Assembly: GCA_031266805.1 (NCBI GenBank)
Contig: JAISAH010000076.1
Span: 1 to 39,025, forward strand
DNA: 39,025 bases
From: Gracilibacteraceae bacterium
GTDB taxonomy: Bacteria > Bacillota > Desulfitobacteriia > Desulfitobacteriales > Syntrophobotulaceae
Reading direction: 5' to 3'
A program made the translations under genes and the position numbers. Each line of letters begins with the position of its first letter. The first letter of the stretch is position 1. The notes under the pieces are model-generated. The model had not been told where the DNA came from. It searched no databases and saw only the letters and a list, made by a program, of their open reading frames with translations. Shown here piece by piece: positions 31,813 through 39,025 of the stretch.

Positions 31813-32634
31813 ATGCCCGGCAAACGTCAGTTCCAAAATATTTTAACGGGTGTATTGATTGTAGCCGCCCTTATTTTGGGCGGCAATTACATCTATGAAA
31901 AATGGCAGGATCATCAGCAGGTTCTGCAACAGGAGCGGCTGCGCCAGGAAATGGCGCTGGAGGCGGCCGCGGCGGAAGCCGCGCGGCTGGAGGCGGCCGC
32001 CGCCGCGGAAGCCGCCTACGCCGCCGAGATCGCAAAGACCCATCTGCTGGAAACTTTGCAAGACTCCAATCCGGACACGGTAGCCTGGCTGGAGGTCGAG
32101 GGCACGCCCGTTCTTTATCCGGTCACGCAAACCGCGAACAATGATTATTATCTGAAGATGAGTTTCCAGCGCCAGCCCTATAAATTCGGCTCTATTTATA
32201 TGGATTACCGCAACGACTCTTTGCTGAATGACTTTAACACCATAATATACGGACATACTTTTCCCAACGACGAAACGATGTTCGGAGCGCTGCAGCGCTA
32301 CCGGAGGCAGAGTTTTTGGGATGAACACCATATCGTGACGATGATGCTCGACAAAAAATACTATGACTATGAGATTTTTGCCGTTTATGTAACCGAGCCC
32401 AATTATGATTACCGCACGCCAAATTATAGAAATGCGGAAGACGCGGAGCGTTTCCTGCGGGAAATCCGGGAAAAATCACTGATCAAAAGCGATATTCCCG
32501 TGACGGCGGCGGATCATGTGCTGACCCTCTCCACTTGCACATATGATTTCCGCGACGCGCGCTACGCGGTCCACGCGGTGCGGGTCGCGGAGCGGGACGC
32601 CCTGAACAACCCGCTGTCAGCACCCCCGCAGTAG
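31813..32634 (+). CDS. Class B sortase
   Basis: From the ATG at 31813 this is 273 residues; a GTG at 31804 is an alternative but sits too close to the AAGGA site. There is one N-terminal membrane anchor (ILTGVLIVAALILGGNYIY), an Ala/Glu-rich coiled stretch (about 25-75) encoded by imperfect 30-base DNA repeats, and the sortase B domain. The catalytic residues are visible: His in IIYGHTFPND, Cys in LTLSTCTYDF and Arg in the YAVHAVRV strand. Sortases join proteins to the cell wall or pili. No obvious sorting-signal protein is encoded nearby. The 3' end overlaps the convergent glycerate kinase gene by 18 bases. Confidence 0.9.
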   Translation: MPGKRQFQNILTGVLIVAALILGGNYIYEKWQDHQQVLQQERLRQEMALEAAAAEAARLEAAAAAEAAYAAEIAKTHLLETLQDSNPDTVAWLEVEGTPVLYPVTQTANNDYYLKMSFQRQPYKFGSIYMDYRNDSLLNDFNTIIYGHTFPNDETMFGALQRYRRQSFWDEHHIVTMMLDKKYYDYEIFAVYVTEPNYDYRTPNYRNAEDAERFLREIREKSLIKSDIPVTAADHVLTLSTCTYDFRDARYAVHAVRVAERDALNNPLSAPPQ

Positions 32635-33747
32635 CAAGCGAAAAGCCCGTTCCGCCGCGTCCTGTACCAGCCGGGCCGCGTCGGCCATCGCTTCCTCTAA
32701 AGTCATCGGCCGGTCGCATATGGGGATGATAGCGGTCAAACCCTCGTCATACAGGACTTCCGCGCCCGGGGCCACCGCGCCGACGATTGCCAGCGCCGGT
32801 TTGCCCTGCGCTTTAGCGCGAGCCGCCACTCCCTGGGGCAATTTGCCAAAAGCGGATTGGGCGTCTATCCGCCCTTCGCCGGTCACGACCACGTCGCAGT
32901 CCGCGAGCATCTCGTCAAAACGCAGCGTGTCCAGTATGGCGTCCGCGCCGCGCCGGAGCTGTGCCGCCGCGAACACCAGAAGCCCGGCGCCCAGCCCGCC
33001 GGCCGCGCCCGCGCCCGGCGCTTCGGCGATATCTTGGCCGAGCTGATCCCGCAGCACACGAGCGTAATGAGCGAGACAGGCGTCAAGCTCCCGCACGTCT
33101 TCCGGCGAAGCGCCTTTTTGCGGGCCATAGATCGCGGAAGCGCCCAAAGGCCCGCACAGCGGGTTGGTGACGTCGGAGATCACTACGACCTCCGTCTCCC
33201 GGAGCCGCGGATCAAGCCCGCTGATATCCACCCGGGCCAAACGACCGAGCGCTCCGCCGCCCGGCGGGAGTTCCGCGCCCGCCGCGTCGAGCAGACGCGC
33301 GCCCAGGGCCTGGGCCATCCCCGCCCCGCCGTCATTCGTTGCGCTGCCGCCGATGCCGATCAGCAAACGCCGCGCCCCGCTGTCCAAAGCCGCCAGCATC
33401 AATTCCCCCGTCCCCCGCGTTGACGCCCGGCGGGGGTCGCGCAGGCGCGGCGGCACGAGTGGCAGCCCCGAAGCGGCTGCCATCTCTATCACCGCCGTGC
33501 CGTCCGGCAGGAGGCCGTATCCGGCCTCCGCCTGCGCGCCCAGGGGGCCGGCGACGCGCGCGTTTCGCCGCGTCCCGCCCAAAGCTTCTACGAGCGCGTC
33601 CACCGTCCCCTCGCCGCCGTCGGCCATAGGCACGACCCGCGCCACCGCCGCCGGCGCCGCCCGCCTCAGGCCCGCCGCCACCGCCTGACCGGCCTCGCGG
33701 CTCGTCAGGCTGCCTTTGAAAGAATCCAGCGCCACTAACACTTTCAT
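32617..33747 (-). CDS. Glycerate kinase (GlxK/GarK type)
   Basis: From the ATG at 33747 the protein has 376 residues, typical of the family. It begins MKVLVALDSFKGSLTSREAG and has PMADGGEGTVDAL, IGIGGSATNDGGAGMAQALG and VVTGEGRIDAQSAFGKLP, all family signatures. It phosphorylates glycerate to phosphoglycerate (2-phosphoglycerate in the E. coli enzymes). An upstream in-frame ATG at 33765 lacks the better-placed GGAAG. It is divergent from tartronate semialdehyde reductase, the enzyme that makes its substrate. Confidence 0.93.
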   Translation of the reverse strand: MKVLVALDSFKGSLTSREAGQAVAAGLRRAAPAAVARVVPMADGGEGTVDALVEALGGTRRNARVAGPLGAQAEAGYGLLPDGTAVIEMAAASGLPLVPPRLRDPRRASTRGTGELMLAALDSGARRLLIGIGGSATNDGGAGMAQALGARLLDAAGAELPPGGGALGRLARVDISGLDPRLRETEVVVISDVTNPLCGPLGASAIYGPQKGASPEDVRELDACLAHYARVLRDQLGQDIAEAPGAGAAGGLGAGLLVFAAAQLRRGADAILDTLRFDEMLADCDVVVTGEGRIDAQSAFGKLPQGVAARAKAQGKPALAIVGAVAPGAEVLYDEGLTAIIPICDRPMTLEEAMADAARLVQDAAERAFRLLLRGC

Positions 33748-33813
33748 CGCGTTTTCTTCCTGCATTTCTGCTCAGAGACGTCAATCCAGACCCGTGGTTA
33801 CTCCTCAACTCCC

Positions 33814-33840
33814 GTCATTCCGGCATAAAGCCGGAATGAC
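33814..33840. repeat. Dispersed palindrome, copy 3
   Basis: GTCATTCCGGC (33814-33824), loop ATAAA and GCCGGAATGAC (33830-33840) form a perfect 11-base stem, the longest of the three copies. The loop is the complement of the one at 17588-17608, so this copy is inverted relative to copy 1. Confidence 0.78.
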
Positions 33841-33864
33841 GGTAAGGGGCTTAGAGCCGCAACA

Positions 33865-33898
33865 GCTATTTACATATTTTATAAAATATGTAAATAGC
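33865..33898. repeat. Perfect 34-base AT-rich palindrome between divergent glycerate genes
   Basis: GCTATTTACATATTTT (33865-33880), a central AT and the exact reverse complement (33883-33898) make a perfect palindrome. It ends four bases before the -35 of the tartronate semialdehyde reductase promoter. This is a good candidate for a dimeric regulator site shared by both divergent genes. There is no T run typical of a terminator. Confidence 0.85.
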
Positions 33899-33902
33899 CC
33901 CC

Positions 33903-33931
33903 TTGACAAAAAGAGTAAATCAAGGTAAACT
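33903..33931 (+). promoter_or_regulatory. Promoter of the tartronate semialdehyde reductase gene
   Basis: TTGACA (33903-33908) and TAAACT (33926-33931) are 17 bases apart, directly after the 34-base palindrome. The leader is about 65 bases. Confidence 0.7.
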
Positions 33932-34000
33932 AAATCAACACAAAAACAAAACATATTATATCGCCTTTTCCCTAAACTGTCAAAGAAAGAGGAGATCCAC

Positions 34001-34885
34001 ATGAAAATAGGATTTATCGGTCTGGGCATCATGGGTAAACCCATGAGCAAAAATCTGGTGAAAGCCGGTTTGGATCTGGTGGTGCTTGACCACAAAAAAG
34101 CGGCCATGGACGAGCTGGCGGCGCTGGGAGCGGAGACGGCGCCCACCCCGCGCGCGGTGGCGGAGCGGACAGACGTGATTTTTACCATGCTGCCCAACTC
34201 GCCTCAGGTCAAATCCGTCATCCTAGAAAAGGACGGCGTCCTGGAAGGAGCGCGGACCGGAGCGCTGGTCGTCGACGCCAGTTCCATCGCGCCGCTGGTC
34301 AGCCGCGAGATCGGCGCCAGACTGGCGGAGCGGGGCGTGCGCTTCATGGACGCTCCGGTATCGGGCGGGGAACCCAAGGCGATCGACGGCACCCTTTCCT
34401 TTATGGTCGGCGGGCGGGAAGCCGATTTCGCCGAAGCGCGGCCCCTGCTGGCCCATATGGGTTCCTCGGCTGTCCTCTGCGGCGACGTCGGCGCCGGCAA
34501 CGTGACAAAACTGGCCAACCAGATCATCGTGGCCGTCAATATCGCCGCCGTCTCGGAAGCGCTGCTTCTGGCCGCCAAAGCCGGCGTGGCCCCGGAAAAA
34601 GTTTTTGACGCCGTCAAGGGCGGTCTGGCGGGCAGCGCCGCGCTGAACGCGAAAGCGCCGCTGATTATGGACCGCAAATTCGATCCCGGTTTTCGCGTAA
34701 ATCTTCATATCAAAGATTTGGGCAACGTGCTGGACACGGGGCACGAGGTCGGCGCTCCGCTGCCTTTGACTGCCGCGGTCATGGAAATGATGCAGACACT
34801 GCGGGCGGACGGACACGAGATGAAAGATCACGGCGCGCTGGCGCTTTATTATGAAAAACTCGGTGACGCGGAAATAAAACGCTAA
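34001..34885 (+). CDS. garR: 2-hydroxy-3-oxopropionate (tartronate semialdehyde) reductase
   Basis: This 294-residue beta-hydroxyacid dehydrogenase has the N-terminal GFIGLGIMGKPMSKNL cofactor loop, FMDAPVSGGEPKA for substrate binding and the catalytic Lys in GNVTKLANQIIV. It reduces tartronate semialdehyde to D-glycerate. Glycerate kinase is encoded divergently, so the two form a short pathway. 3-hydroxyisobutyrate dehydrogenase is the nearest alternative, but the neighbour favours GarR. Confidence 0.88.
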   Translation: MKIGFIGLGIMGKPMSKNLVKAGLDLVVLDHKKAAMDELAALGAETAPTPRAVAERTDVIFTMLPNSPQVKSVILEKDGVLEGARTGALVVDASSIAPLVSREIGARLAERGVRFMDAPVSGGEPKAIDGTLSFMVGGREADFAEARPLLAHMGSSAVLCGDVGAGNVTKLANQIIVAVNIAAVSEALLLAAKAGVAPEKVFDAVKGGLAGSAALNAKAPLIMDRKFDPGFRVNLHIKDLGNVLDTGHEVGAPLPLTAAVMEMMQTLRADGHEMKDHGALALYYEKLGDAEIKR

Positions 34886-34938
34886 TTAGGGGAGCGAAGC
34901 AGTTCTTTTTCTGTATGTAAAATATTGTAAATTATGGC

Positions 34939-34966
34939 TTGCATCTTCGCAATTTTCCTGTATAAT
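34939..34966 (+). promoter_or_regulatory. Promoter of the transglycosylase/CWB2 gene
   Basis: TTGCAT (34939-34944) and a perfect TATAAT (34961-34966) are 16 bases apart. The leader to the ATG at 35059 is about 85 bases and contains two inverted repeats. Confidence 0.68.
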
Positions 34967-34981
34967 ATTCAAAGGCCCTGA

Positions 34982-35037
34982 GGAAGTACTTCCCTGATGG
35001 GACAATTTGAGATCGGCACGGCCGAGCGCCGTGTCCG
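34982..35037 (+). promoter_or_regulatory. Structured 5' leader of the transglycosylase/CWB2 gene
   Basis: GGAAGTACTTCC (34982-34993) is a perfect 12-base palindrome. A second hairpin has CGG+CACGGC (35014-35022) pairing with GCCGTG+CCG (35028-35037), with one bulged T. The AGGAGG at 35049-35054 follows directly. The second stem does not end in a T run, so it is not a terminator as it stands. I do not recognise a known riboswitch class. Confidence 0.45.
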
Positions 35038-35058
35038 AGCTAATTTTAGGAGGATGCT

Positions 35059-36690
35059 ATGCTATCGCCAAACGGTCAGAAAAGCAGAAATACTTTTTTG
35101 ATAGGGTTCATTATTGCTCTTTTTCTTCTCCAGACAGTGCCTGCGGCGGCGGACACCAATCCCAGCCCGGCGGAAATCTCTCGAAAACTGGAGGCCGCGG
35201 CGGTCAAATATCAGGTGCCGGCGGAAATTCTCAAAGCCGTCGCCTTCGTGGAATCAGGCTGGCGGCAATTTGACGGCGCCGGCCGGCCCGTCGCTTCCCG
35301 CGACAGGCAGCCGGGACTGGGCATCATGCAGATAACCAGCTACAACGCCGCCGACGCCGAGGTGGTCAGCGCCCTGAAATACGATATAGATTACAATATC
35401 GCCACCGGGGCTAAAATGCTGCTCCTGAAATGGGAAGCGACGCCGCGCATCGGCGATGGCGACAAATCCAAACTGGAGAACTGGTATTTCGCTCTCTGGG
35501 CCTACAACTCATGGTCTATGGCCAACAATCCTCACAGCGCCGCGCTCAGGGGGCGCGCCGCCTATCAGGACAAGATACTCAAACTGATGAATACGGCCTA
35601 TCTCGACGAATTGACGCCGCCGGTCGCCGTCACCCCGATCCCTCCGTCTTCTTTGCCGGCCGGCTCTTTGCCTAAACGCGCCACGACCTGGAACACCCCG
35701 ACTCCTGTACACGTCTCCAATATCAGCGCGGCGGACCCGTCACGCGGCGGCAGCGAATTATTCTCCCTTTTCGCGCGCATCAGCGGCGTCAACCGCTGTG
35801 ACACGGCGGCCCAAATAGCCGTGACCGCCTGGCTGCCCGGCTGCTCCGCGGTCGTCGTCGCGCCGGCGGATAACTACCTGAACTCCTTGGTCGCCATTCC
35901 CTTGAGTGAAAAAGAAGGCGCGCCCATTCTGCTCACGGGCGCCGGCGCTCTGGATCACCGGGCGGAACGCGCTCTGCAGTATCTGCAGCCGATGAAAGTG
36001 ATTTTGCTGGGACGGGAATTGAGTGAAGGCGTCGAAAACCAAATCCGCGCTCTGCTGCCGCAGGCGCAAATAGAGCGGCTGGGCGGCGCCGATCATTTTG
36101 AAACGGCGGCGCGCGTCGCGACTGAATTTCCGGCCGGGCGGGCGGTGGCCCTCATATCGGACGCCGCTTCCCCGGACGCCCTCAGTCTGGCCGCCACAGC
36201 CGCCGCCGCCGGCTACCCCCTTCTCCTGACCGAAAAAAACAGCTTGCCGGCCGTCACCCAGGCGGCGCTCGCCGAATTGCAGCCCTCAGCCATCATTACG
36301 GCCGGGGGCGAGAGCCTCATGGCCGATTCCGTCTTGGCTGAGGCGCTGCGCCTTGCCGCTCTCCCGCCGGAAGCCCTCACGCGCTACGCCGGCGCCGACC
36401 GCTATGAGACTTCCGCCGCCGTGATGCGCGCCGCTTTCCCGCATGTGGGCAAAATATATCTGGCCTCCGGCGAAACCCTGGCGGACGCCCTGAGCGGCGC
36501 CGCCCTGGCCGCCCAGCAGAGCTTGCCTTTGCTCCTCGTTTCCCCGGCCGGCGTGGCTGAAGACGGGATTCTAGCTGATTATCTCCGCTCCTTGCCCGCC
36601 GAAACCGAAATAGAGATATTCGGCGGGACCGCCGCGGTCCCGGACAGCACTGCCGCCGCCGTCCAGACTTTGCTGGGCGCCGGGCAATGA
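35059..36690 (+). CDS. Secreted lytic transglycosylase-like protein with cell-wall-binding repeats (CWB2)
   Basis: The 543-residue protein has a signal peptide (about 1-31), an SLT-like domain (40-180) with the likely catalytic Glu65 in AVAFVESGW and GLGIMQITSYN, a proline-rich linker (187-215) and three CWB2 repeats (about 240-543). The repeats begin at ISGVNRCDTAAQIA, RLGGADHFETAARVA and RYAGADRYETSAAVM. CWB2 domains hold proteins on cell-wall polymers without covalent links. The protein probably cuts peptidoglycan at the surface. The stop codon overlaps the next start (ATGA at 36687-36690). Confidence 0.9.
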   Translation: MLSPNGQKSRNTFLIGFIIALFLLQTVPAAADTNPSPAEISRKLEAAAVKYQVPAEILKAVAFVESGWRQFDGAGRPVASRDRQPGLGIMQITSYNAADAEVVSALKYDIDYNIATGAKMLLLKWEATPRIGDGDKSKLENWYFALWAYNSWSMANNPHSAALRGRAAYQDKILKLMNTAYLDELTPPVAVTPIPPSSLPAGSLPKRATTWNTPTPVHVSNISAADPSRGGSELFSLFARISGVNRCDTAAQIAVTAWLPGCSAVVVAPADNYLNSLVAIPLSEKEGAPILLTGAGALDHRAERALQYLQPMKVILLGRELSEGVENQIRALLPQAQIERLGGADHFETAARVATEFPAGRAVALISDAASPDALSLAATAAAAGYPLLLTEKNSLPAVTQAALAELQPSAIITAGGESLMADSVLAEALRLAALPPEALTRYAGADRYETSAAVMRAAFPHVGKIYLASGETLADALSGAALAAQQSLPLLLVSPAGVAEDGILADYLRSLPAETEIEIFGGTAAVPDSTAAAVQTLLGAGQ

Positions 36691-37829
36691 ATTACCGGAT
36701 ATATCTGAGTTCGCCGCATATGGGCGGCCAGGAAATGAGCTATATCGAGCAAGCGTTTTCCAGTAATTGGATAGCACCGCTCGGAGAAAATGTGGACGCT
36801 TTTGAGGCGGAAACCGCGGCCCGCGTCAGCCGCCGGCATGGCATCGCCCTCTCGGCCGGGACGCACGCCGTCCATCTGGCCTTAAAACTGCTCGGCGTCG
36901 GCGCCGGTGACACGGTTTTCTGCTCCGCGCTCACCTTTGCCGGCAGCTGCAATCCCATTCTCTACGAACGGGCCCAGCCGGTGTTCATCGACTGTGAGGA
37001 AACGACCTGGAACATGGCGCCCGCGGCTCTGAGCGCGGCTCTGCGTCAGGCGGCCGCGGCGGGGCGCTTGCCCAAGGCGGTGATTATCGTCGATCTGTAC
37101 GGTCAGAGCGCCGATTATGACGCCCTGCTCCCGCTGTGCCGCGAATACGGCGTGCCGGTGATTGAAGACGCGGCCGAGGCTTTCGGCGCGGAGCTGCGCG
37201 GACGTCCCTGCGGTTCTTTCGGCGCGCTGGGCGTGCTTTCTTTTAACGGCAACAAAATCATCACCACCTCGGGCGGCGGGATGCTGCTGACCGACGACGG
37301 CGACATGGCCGGCAAAGCCCGTTTCTGGGCGACGCAAGCCCGCGATCCCGCGCCCTGGTACGAACATACTGAGATAGGTTATAATTACCGCATGAGCAAT
37401 ATTTTGGCCGGGATCGGTCGCGGCCAGCTTCTGTGTCTGGGTGAGCGTCTGCGCCAGAAAAAAGCCATCCATGACCGCTACGCCACTGCCCTGCTGAACG
37501 CGCCGGCCGCGGTGCTGACCGCCCCGCCCGGTTATGATTCTACTTATTGGCTGAGCGTCTTACGCCTGGATCTCGCCGCGTCCTCCGTCCGCCCGGCGGA
37601 TATCATCGCCGCCCTAGCGGCGCGGGGAATTGAGGCGCGCCGAGTCTGGAAACCCATGCAATTACAGCCGGTTTACGCCGCCTGCCCGTTTTACCCAAAC
37701 GATGAGCGGGCCGAGCCAGAGGGGACCTCGGCCCGTCTCTTTGCCTCCGGGGTATGCCTGCCCAGCGACACCAAAATGACCGCCGCCGAGCAGGAGGAAG
37801 TCATAGATATCATTTTACGGTGCTTTTAG
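36687..37829 (+). CDS. DegT/DnrJ/EryC1 sugar aminotransferase (EpsN/PglE-like)
   Basis: The 380-residue PLP enzyme opens with RIYLSSPHMGGQEMSYIEQA and NWIAPLGENVDAFE, typical of EpsN and PglE aminotransferases that make UDP-4-amino sugars. It has EDAAEAFGAELRG and the PLP lysine in SFNGNKIITTSGGGM. The enzyme works on nucleotide-linked keto sugars for surface glycans. It is translationally coupled to the transglycosylase/CWB2 gene, which may link protein export to surface-sugar production. No dehydratase or glycosyltransferase is nearby. Confidence 0.9.
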   Translation: MNYRIYLSSPHMGGQEMSYIEQAFSSNWIAPLGENVDAFEAETAARVSRRHGIALSAGTHAVHLALKLLGVGAGDTVFCSALTFAGSCNPILYERAQPVFIDCEETTWNMAPAALSAALRQAAAAGRLPKAVIIVDLYGQSADYDALLPLCREYGVPVIEDAAEAFGAELRGRPCGSFGALGVLSFNGNKIITTSGGGMLLTDDGDMAGKARFWATQARDPAPWYEHTEIGYNYRMSNILAGIGRGQLLCLGERLRQKKAIHDRYATALLNAPAAVLTAPPGYDSTYWLSVLRLDLAASSVRPADIIAALAARGIEARRVWKPMQLQPVYAACPFYPNDERAEPEGTSARLFASGVCLPSDTKMTAAEQEEVIDIILRCF

Positions 37830-37864
37830 CGCTTTTGTTGTAAATATTAGGGAATTGCTATTGA

Positions 37865-38671
37865 ATGAGCAGAAAAAATGAATATAATAATTTTCAACTC
37901 AACAAGATAAGCAAAGAAGCGTTTGCTAAAGAGCGCGGTCAATTTTTGCGATTTTTTGCGATATTCATGCTCGGTCTTATCTGTTTGTGCTGCGTTTTAT
38001 TTCCTGTAAAAACGCTTTATATGTATTTATGCGCGGCTTTTCTTTATCTGCTTTCCATAGCCTTCTGTATCAGAGGAATGAATAAGGAATATAGATTAAG
38101 CCCGCTGTATGTCAAAGCTGACGGAAGGTGTATGGAGATATGTTACAATAAAGACTATTTTCTCAGGGTATCGTTTGATGAGATAGATTATATCGCTCAG
38201 TTTTATAGAGTCTCCCGGAAGTACAGGCTCTTAAATCACGATATTTTCCGGGGGTATAATAAAGGCGAGGTGTTTTGGTTAAGATACAAGTATATTGAAG
38301 AGAATTACCGGCTCAAGAAATTTATTAAAGAAGGATGGATCGAGAAAAAAGATAAACATGATTTAGATTTTTTGAAAAGGATAAGCAAAAGGTACGAATC
38401 CAAAGACAAAAAACTCAAATCTATCAACGTTGAAAATATAAAGTCACTTCAATTACTATCAGAGCCGAGGAATATAAATCTGGAACTGCATGTTTATGAT
38501 CTTAATAACAAAAAACATGTGTTTAATTATGGCAGAACGACGAAGAAGCTGGCATTAGTTATAATCAAATGTTATAAAATTGAATCGCTGTACCATATTT
38601 CCTTTAAATGGCAAAACAACAGTTGTGTCCCGTTTTTCGAAGATAAAAATATTGCCGAGCTTCATAGTTGA
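37865..38671 (+). CDS. Unknown membrane protein, AT-rich gene
   Basis: I do not recognise a family. The 268-residue protein has two membrane segments close together (about 28-49 and 51-69: FAIFMLGLICLCCVLFPV and YMYLCAAFLYLLSIAFCI). They are followed by a large, very basic, mixed alpha/beta cytoplasmic-type domain. Codon use is much richer in A and T than in every neighbour. The gene sits between an aminotransferase and an rRNA operon, which suggests recent gain. The start ATG has no strong ribosome binding site. Confidence 0.7.
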   Translation: MSRKNEYNNFQLNKISKEAFAKERGQFLRFFAIFMLGLICLCCVLFPVKTLYMYLCAAFLYLLSIAFCIRGMNKEYRLSPLYVKADGRCMEICYNKDYFLRVSFDEIDYIAQFYRVSRKYRLLNHDIFRGYNKGEVFWLRYKYIEENYRLKKFIKEGWIEKKDKHDLDFLKRISKRYESKDKKLKSINVENIKSLQLLSEPRNINLELHVYDLNNKKHVFNYGRTTKKLALVIIKCYKIESLYHISFKWQNNSCVPFFEDKNIAELHS

Positions 38672-38701
38672 GACGAAGGGGTATCTCTCAACTCTCCACT
38701 C

Positions 38702-38740
38702 AAAAAACGCCACCGCCCTTAGTGCAAGGGCGGTGGCGTT
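38702..38740 (-). terminator. Strong terminator of the rRNA operon
   Basis: A perfect 15-base stem (38706-38720 with 38726-38740, CGCCACCGCCC core) has a 5-base loop and a T run on the minus strand (38702-38705). It lies directly after the 5S gene. A TTTTG on the other side may let it also stop plus-strand transcripts from the gene at 37865. Confidence 0.92.
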
Positions 38741-38744
38741 TTGT

Positions 38745-38850
<106 letters not shown>

Positions 38851-38912
38851 TCGGAGTGAAAAGTTCACTCAAAACCGCATAGAGTTAAGCAATATCACAC
38901 ATCAGGCTCTTA

Positions 38913-39025
38913 GGTCAAGACCTCGGCCTATTAGTACCGGTCCGCTTCATATGTCGCCACACTTCCACTCCCGGCCTATCAACCTGGTCATCTTCCAGGG
39001 GCCTTACCAGATTATTCTGTGGGAA
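38913..39025 (-). rRNA. rrl: 23S ribosomal RNA, 3' end only
   Basis: On the minus strand the sequence runs GGCCCCTGGAAGATGACCAGG, then TTGATAGGCCGGGAGTGGAAG and GGACCGGTACTAATAGGCCG, ending near GAGGTCTTGACC. This is the conserved 3' end of 23S rRNA. The rest of the gene lies beyond the right edge. The operon runs leftward as 23S-5S-terminator. Confidence 0.95.

Noticed and set aside
31785-34997. Shared TACTTCCCTGA in the sortase leader (31785-31795) and transglycosylase leader (34987-34997)
   Set aside because: Only 11 bases match with no common flanking structure; chance is a sufficient explanation.

Overview
The window looks like chromosomal DNA of a Bacillota bacterium, probably Clostridia or Negativicutes. 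The pointers are AGGAGG-type ribosome binding sites, some GTG and TTG starts, a class B sortase, a protein with cell-wall-binding (CWB2) repeats, a Bacillus-type PerR and small redox proteins typical of anaerobes. Most genes are GC-rich. The last protein gene (37865-38671) is clearly richer in AT. Assignments come from reading motifs in the sequence; no search was run.

Layout. (1) 1-210: end of a minimal nucleotidyltransferase gene and a frameshifted, truncated HEPN partner, the remains of a toxin-antitoxin pair. (2) 276-1942: Lrp/AsnC regulator overlapping a class I aminotransferase. (3) 1954-6990: a conflict-type island with a large DUF1653/primase-like/SF2 helicase/PLD protein, an AlbA_2 (Schlafen-like) protein with a repeat linker and winged helix, and a small membrane protein. 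(4) 6984-10056, minus strand: two half-size chromate transporter subunits coupled to a glycogen branching enzyme. (5) 10127-23836: a GntR/FCD regulator divergent from a 13-gene catabolic cluster, with MDR dehydrogenase, Eda/DgoA-type aldolase, SDR, DgoK-type kinase, 2-hydroxyacid dehydrogenase, two DHDPS-family proteins, a three-part TRAP transporter, an HD hydrolase, a LeuC/LeuD-like hydro-lyase and an HpcH/HpaI aldolase. (6) 24054-26820: perR, a membrane-bound GH2-like pseudoenzyme and a DUF1858 protein. (7) 26884-29855, minus strand: QueG-like Fe-S protein, Phd/VapC pair, AraC remnant and MATE transporter. (8) 30006-30163: tRNA-Thr and initiator tRNA-Met. (9) 30234-37829: PepD dipeptidase, sortase B, divergent glycerate kinase and tartronate semialdehyde reductase, a transglycosylase/CWB2 protein and a sugar aminotransferase. 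(10) 37865-39025: an unknown membrane protein, then the end of an rRNA operon (5S and the 3' end of 23S) entering from the right on the minus strand.

How the genes fit together. The catabolic cluster reads as uptake of an acidic sugar or hydroxy acid by the TRAP system, oxidation, dehydration, phosphorylation by the DgoK-like kinase and aldol cleavage. No enolase-superfamily sugar-acid dehydratase is present, so the LeuCD-like enzyme or a DHDPS-family protein may fill that step. If the HpcH/HpaI aldolase releases tartronate semialdehyde, the reductase and kinase at 32617-34885 could carry it into glycolysis as phosphoglycerate. That link is inference.

The strongest leads for new biology are the island at 1954-6990, the GH2-like membrane pseudoenzyme at 24492-26621, and the two DHDPS-family paralogues with altered active-site residues (15643-17534). 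No gene-free stretch exceeds 300 bases; the larger gaps hold the promoters, palindromes and leaders listed below.
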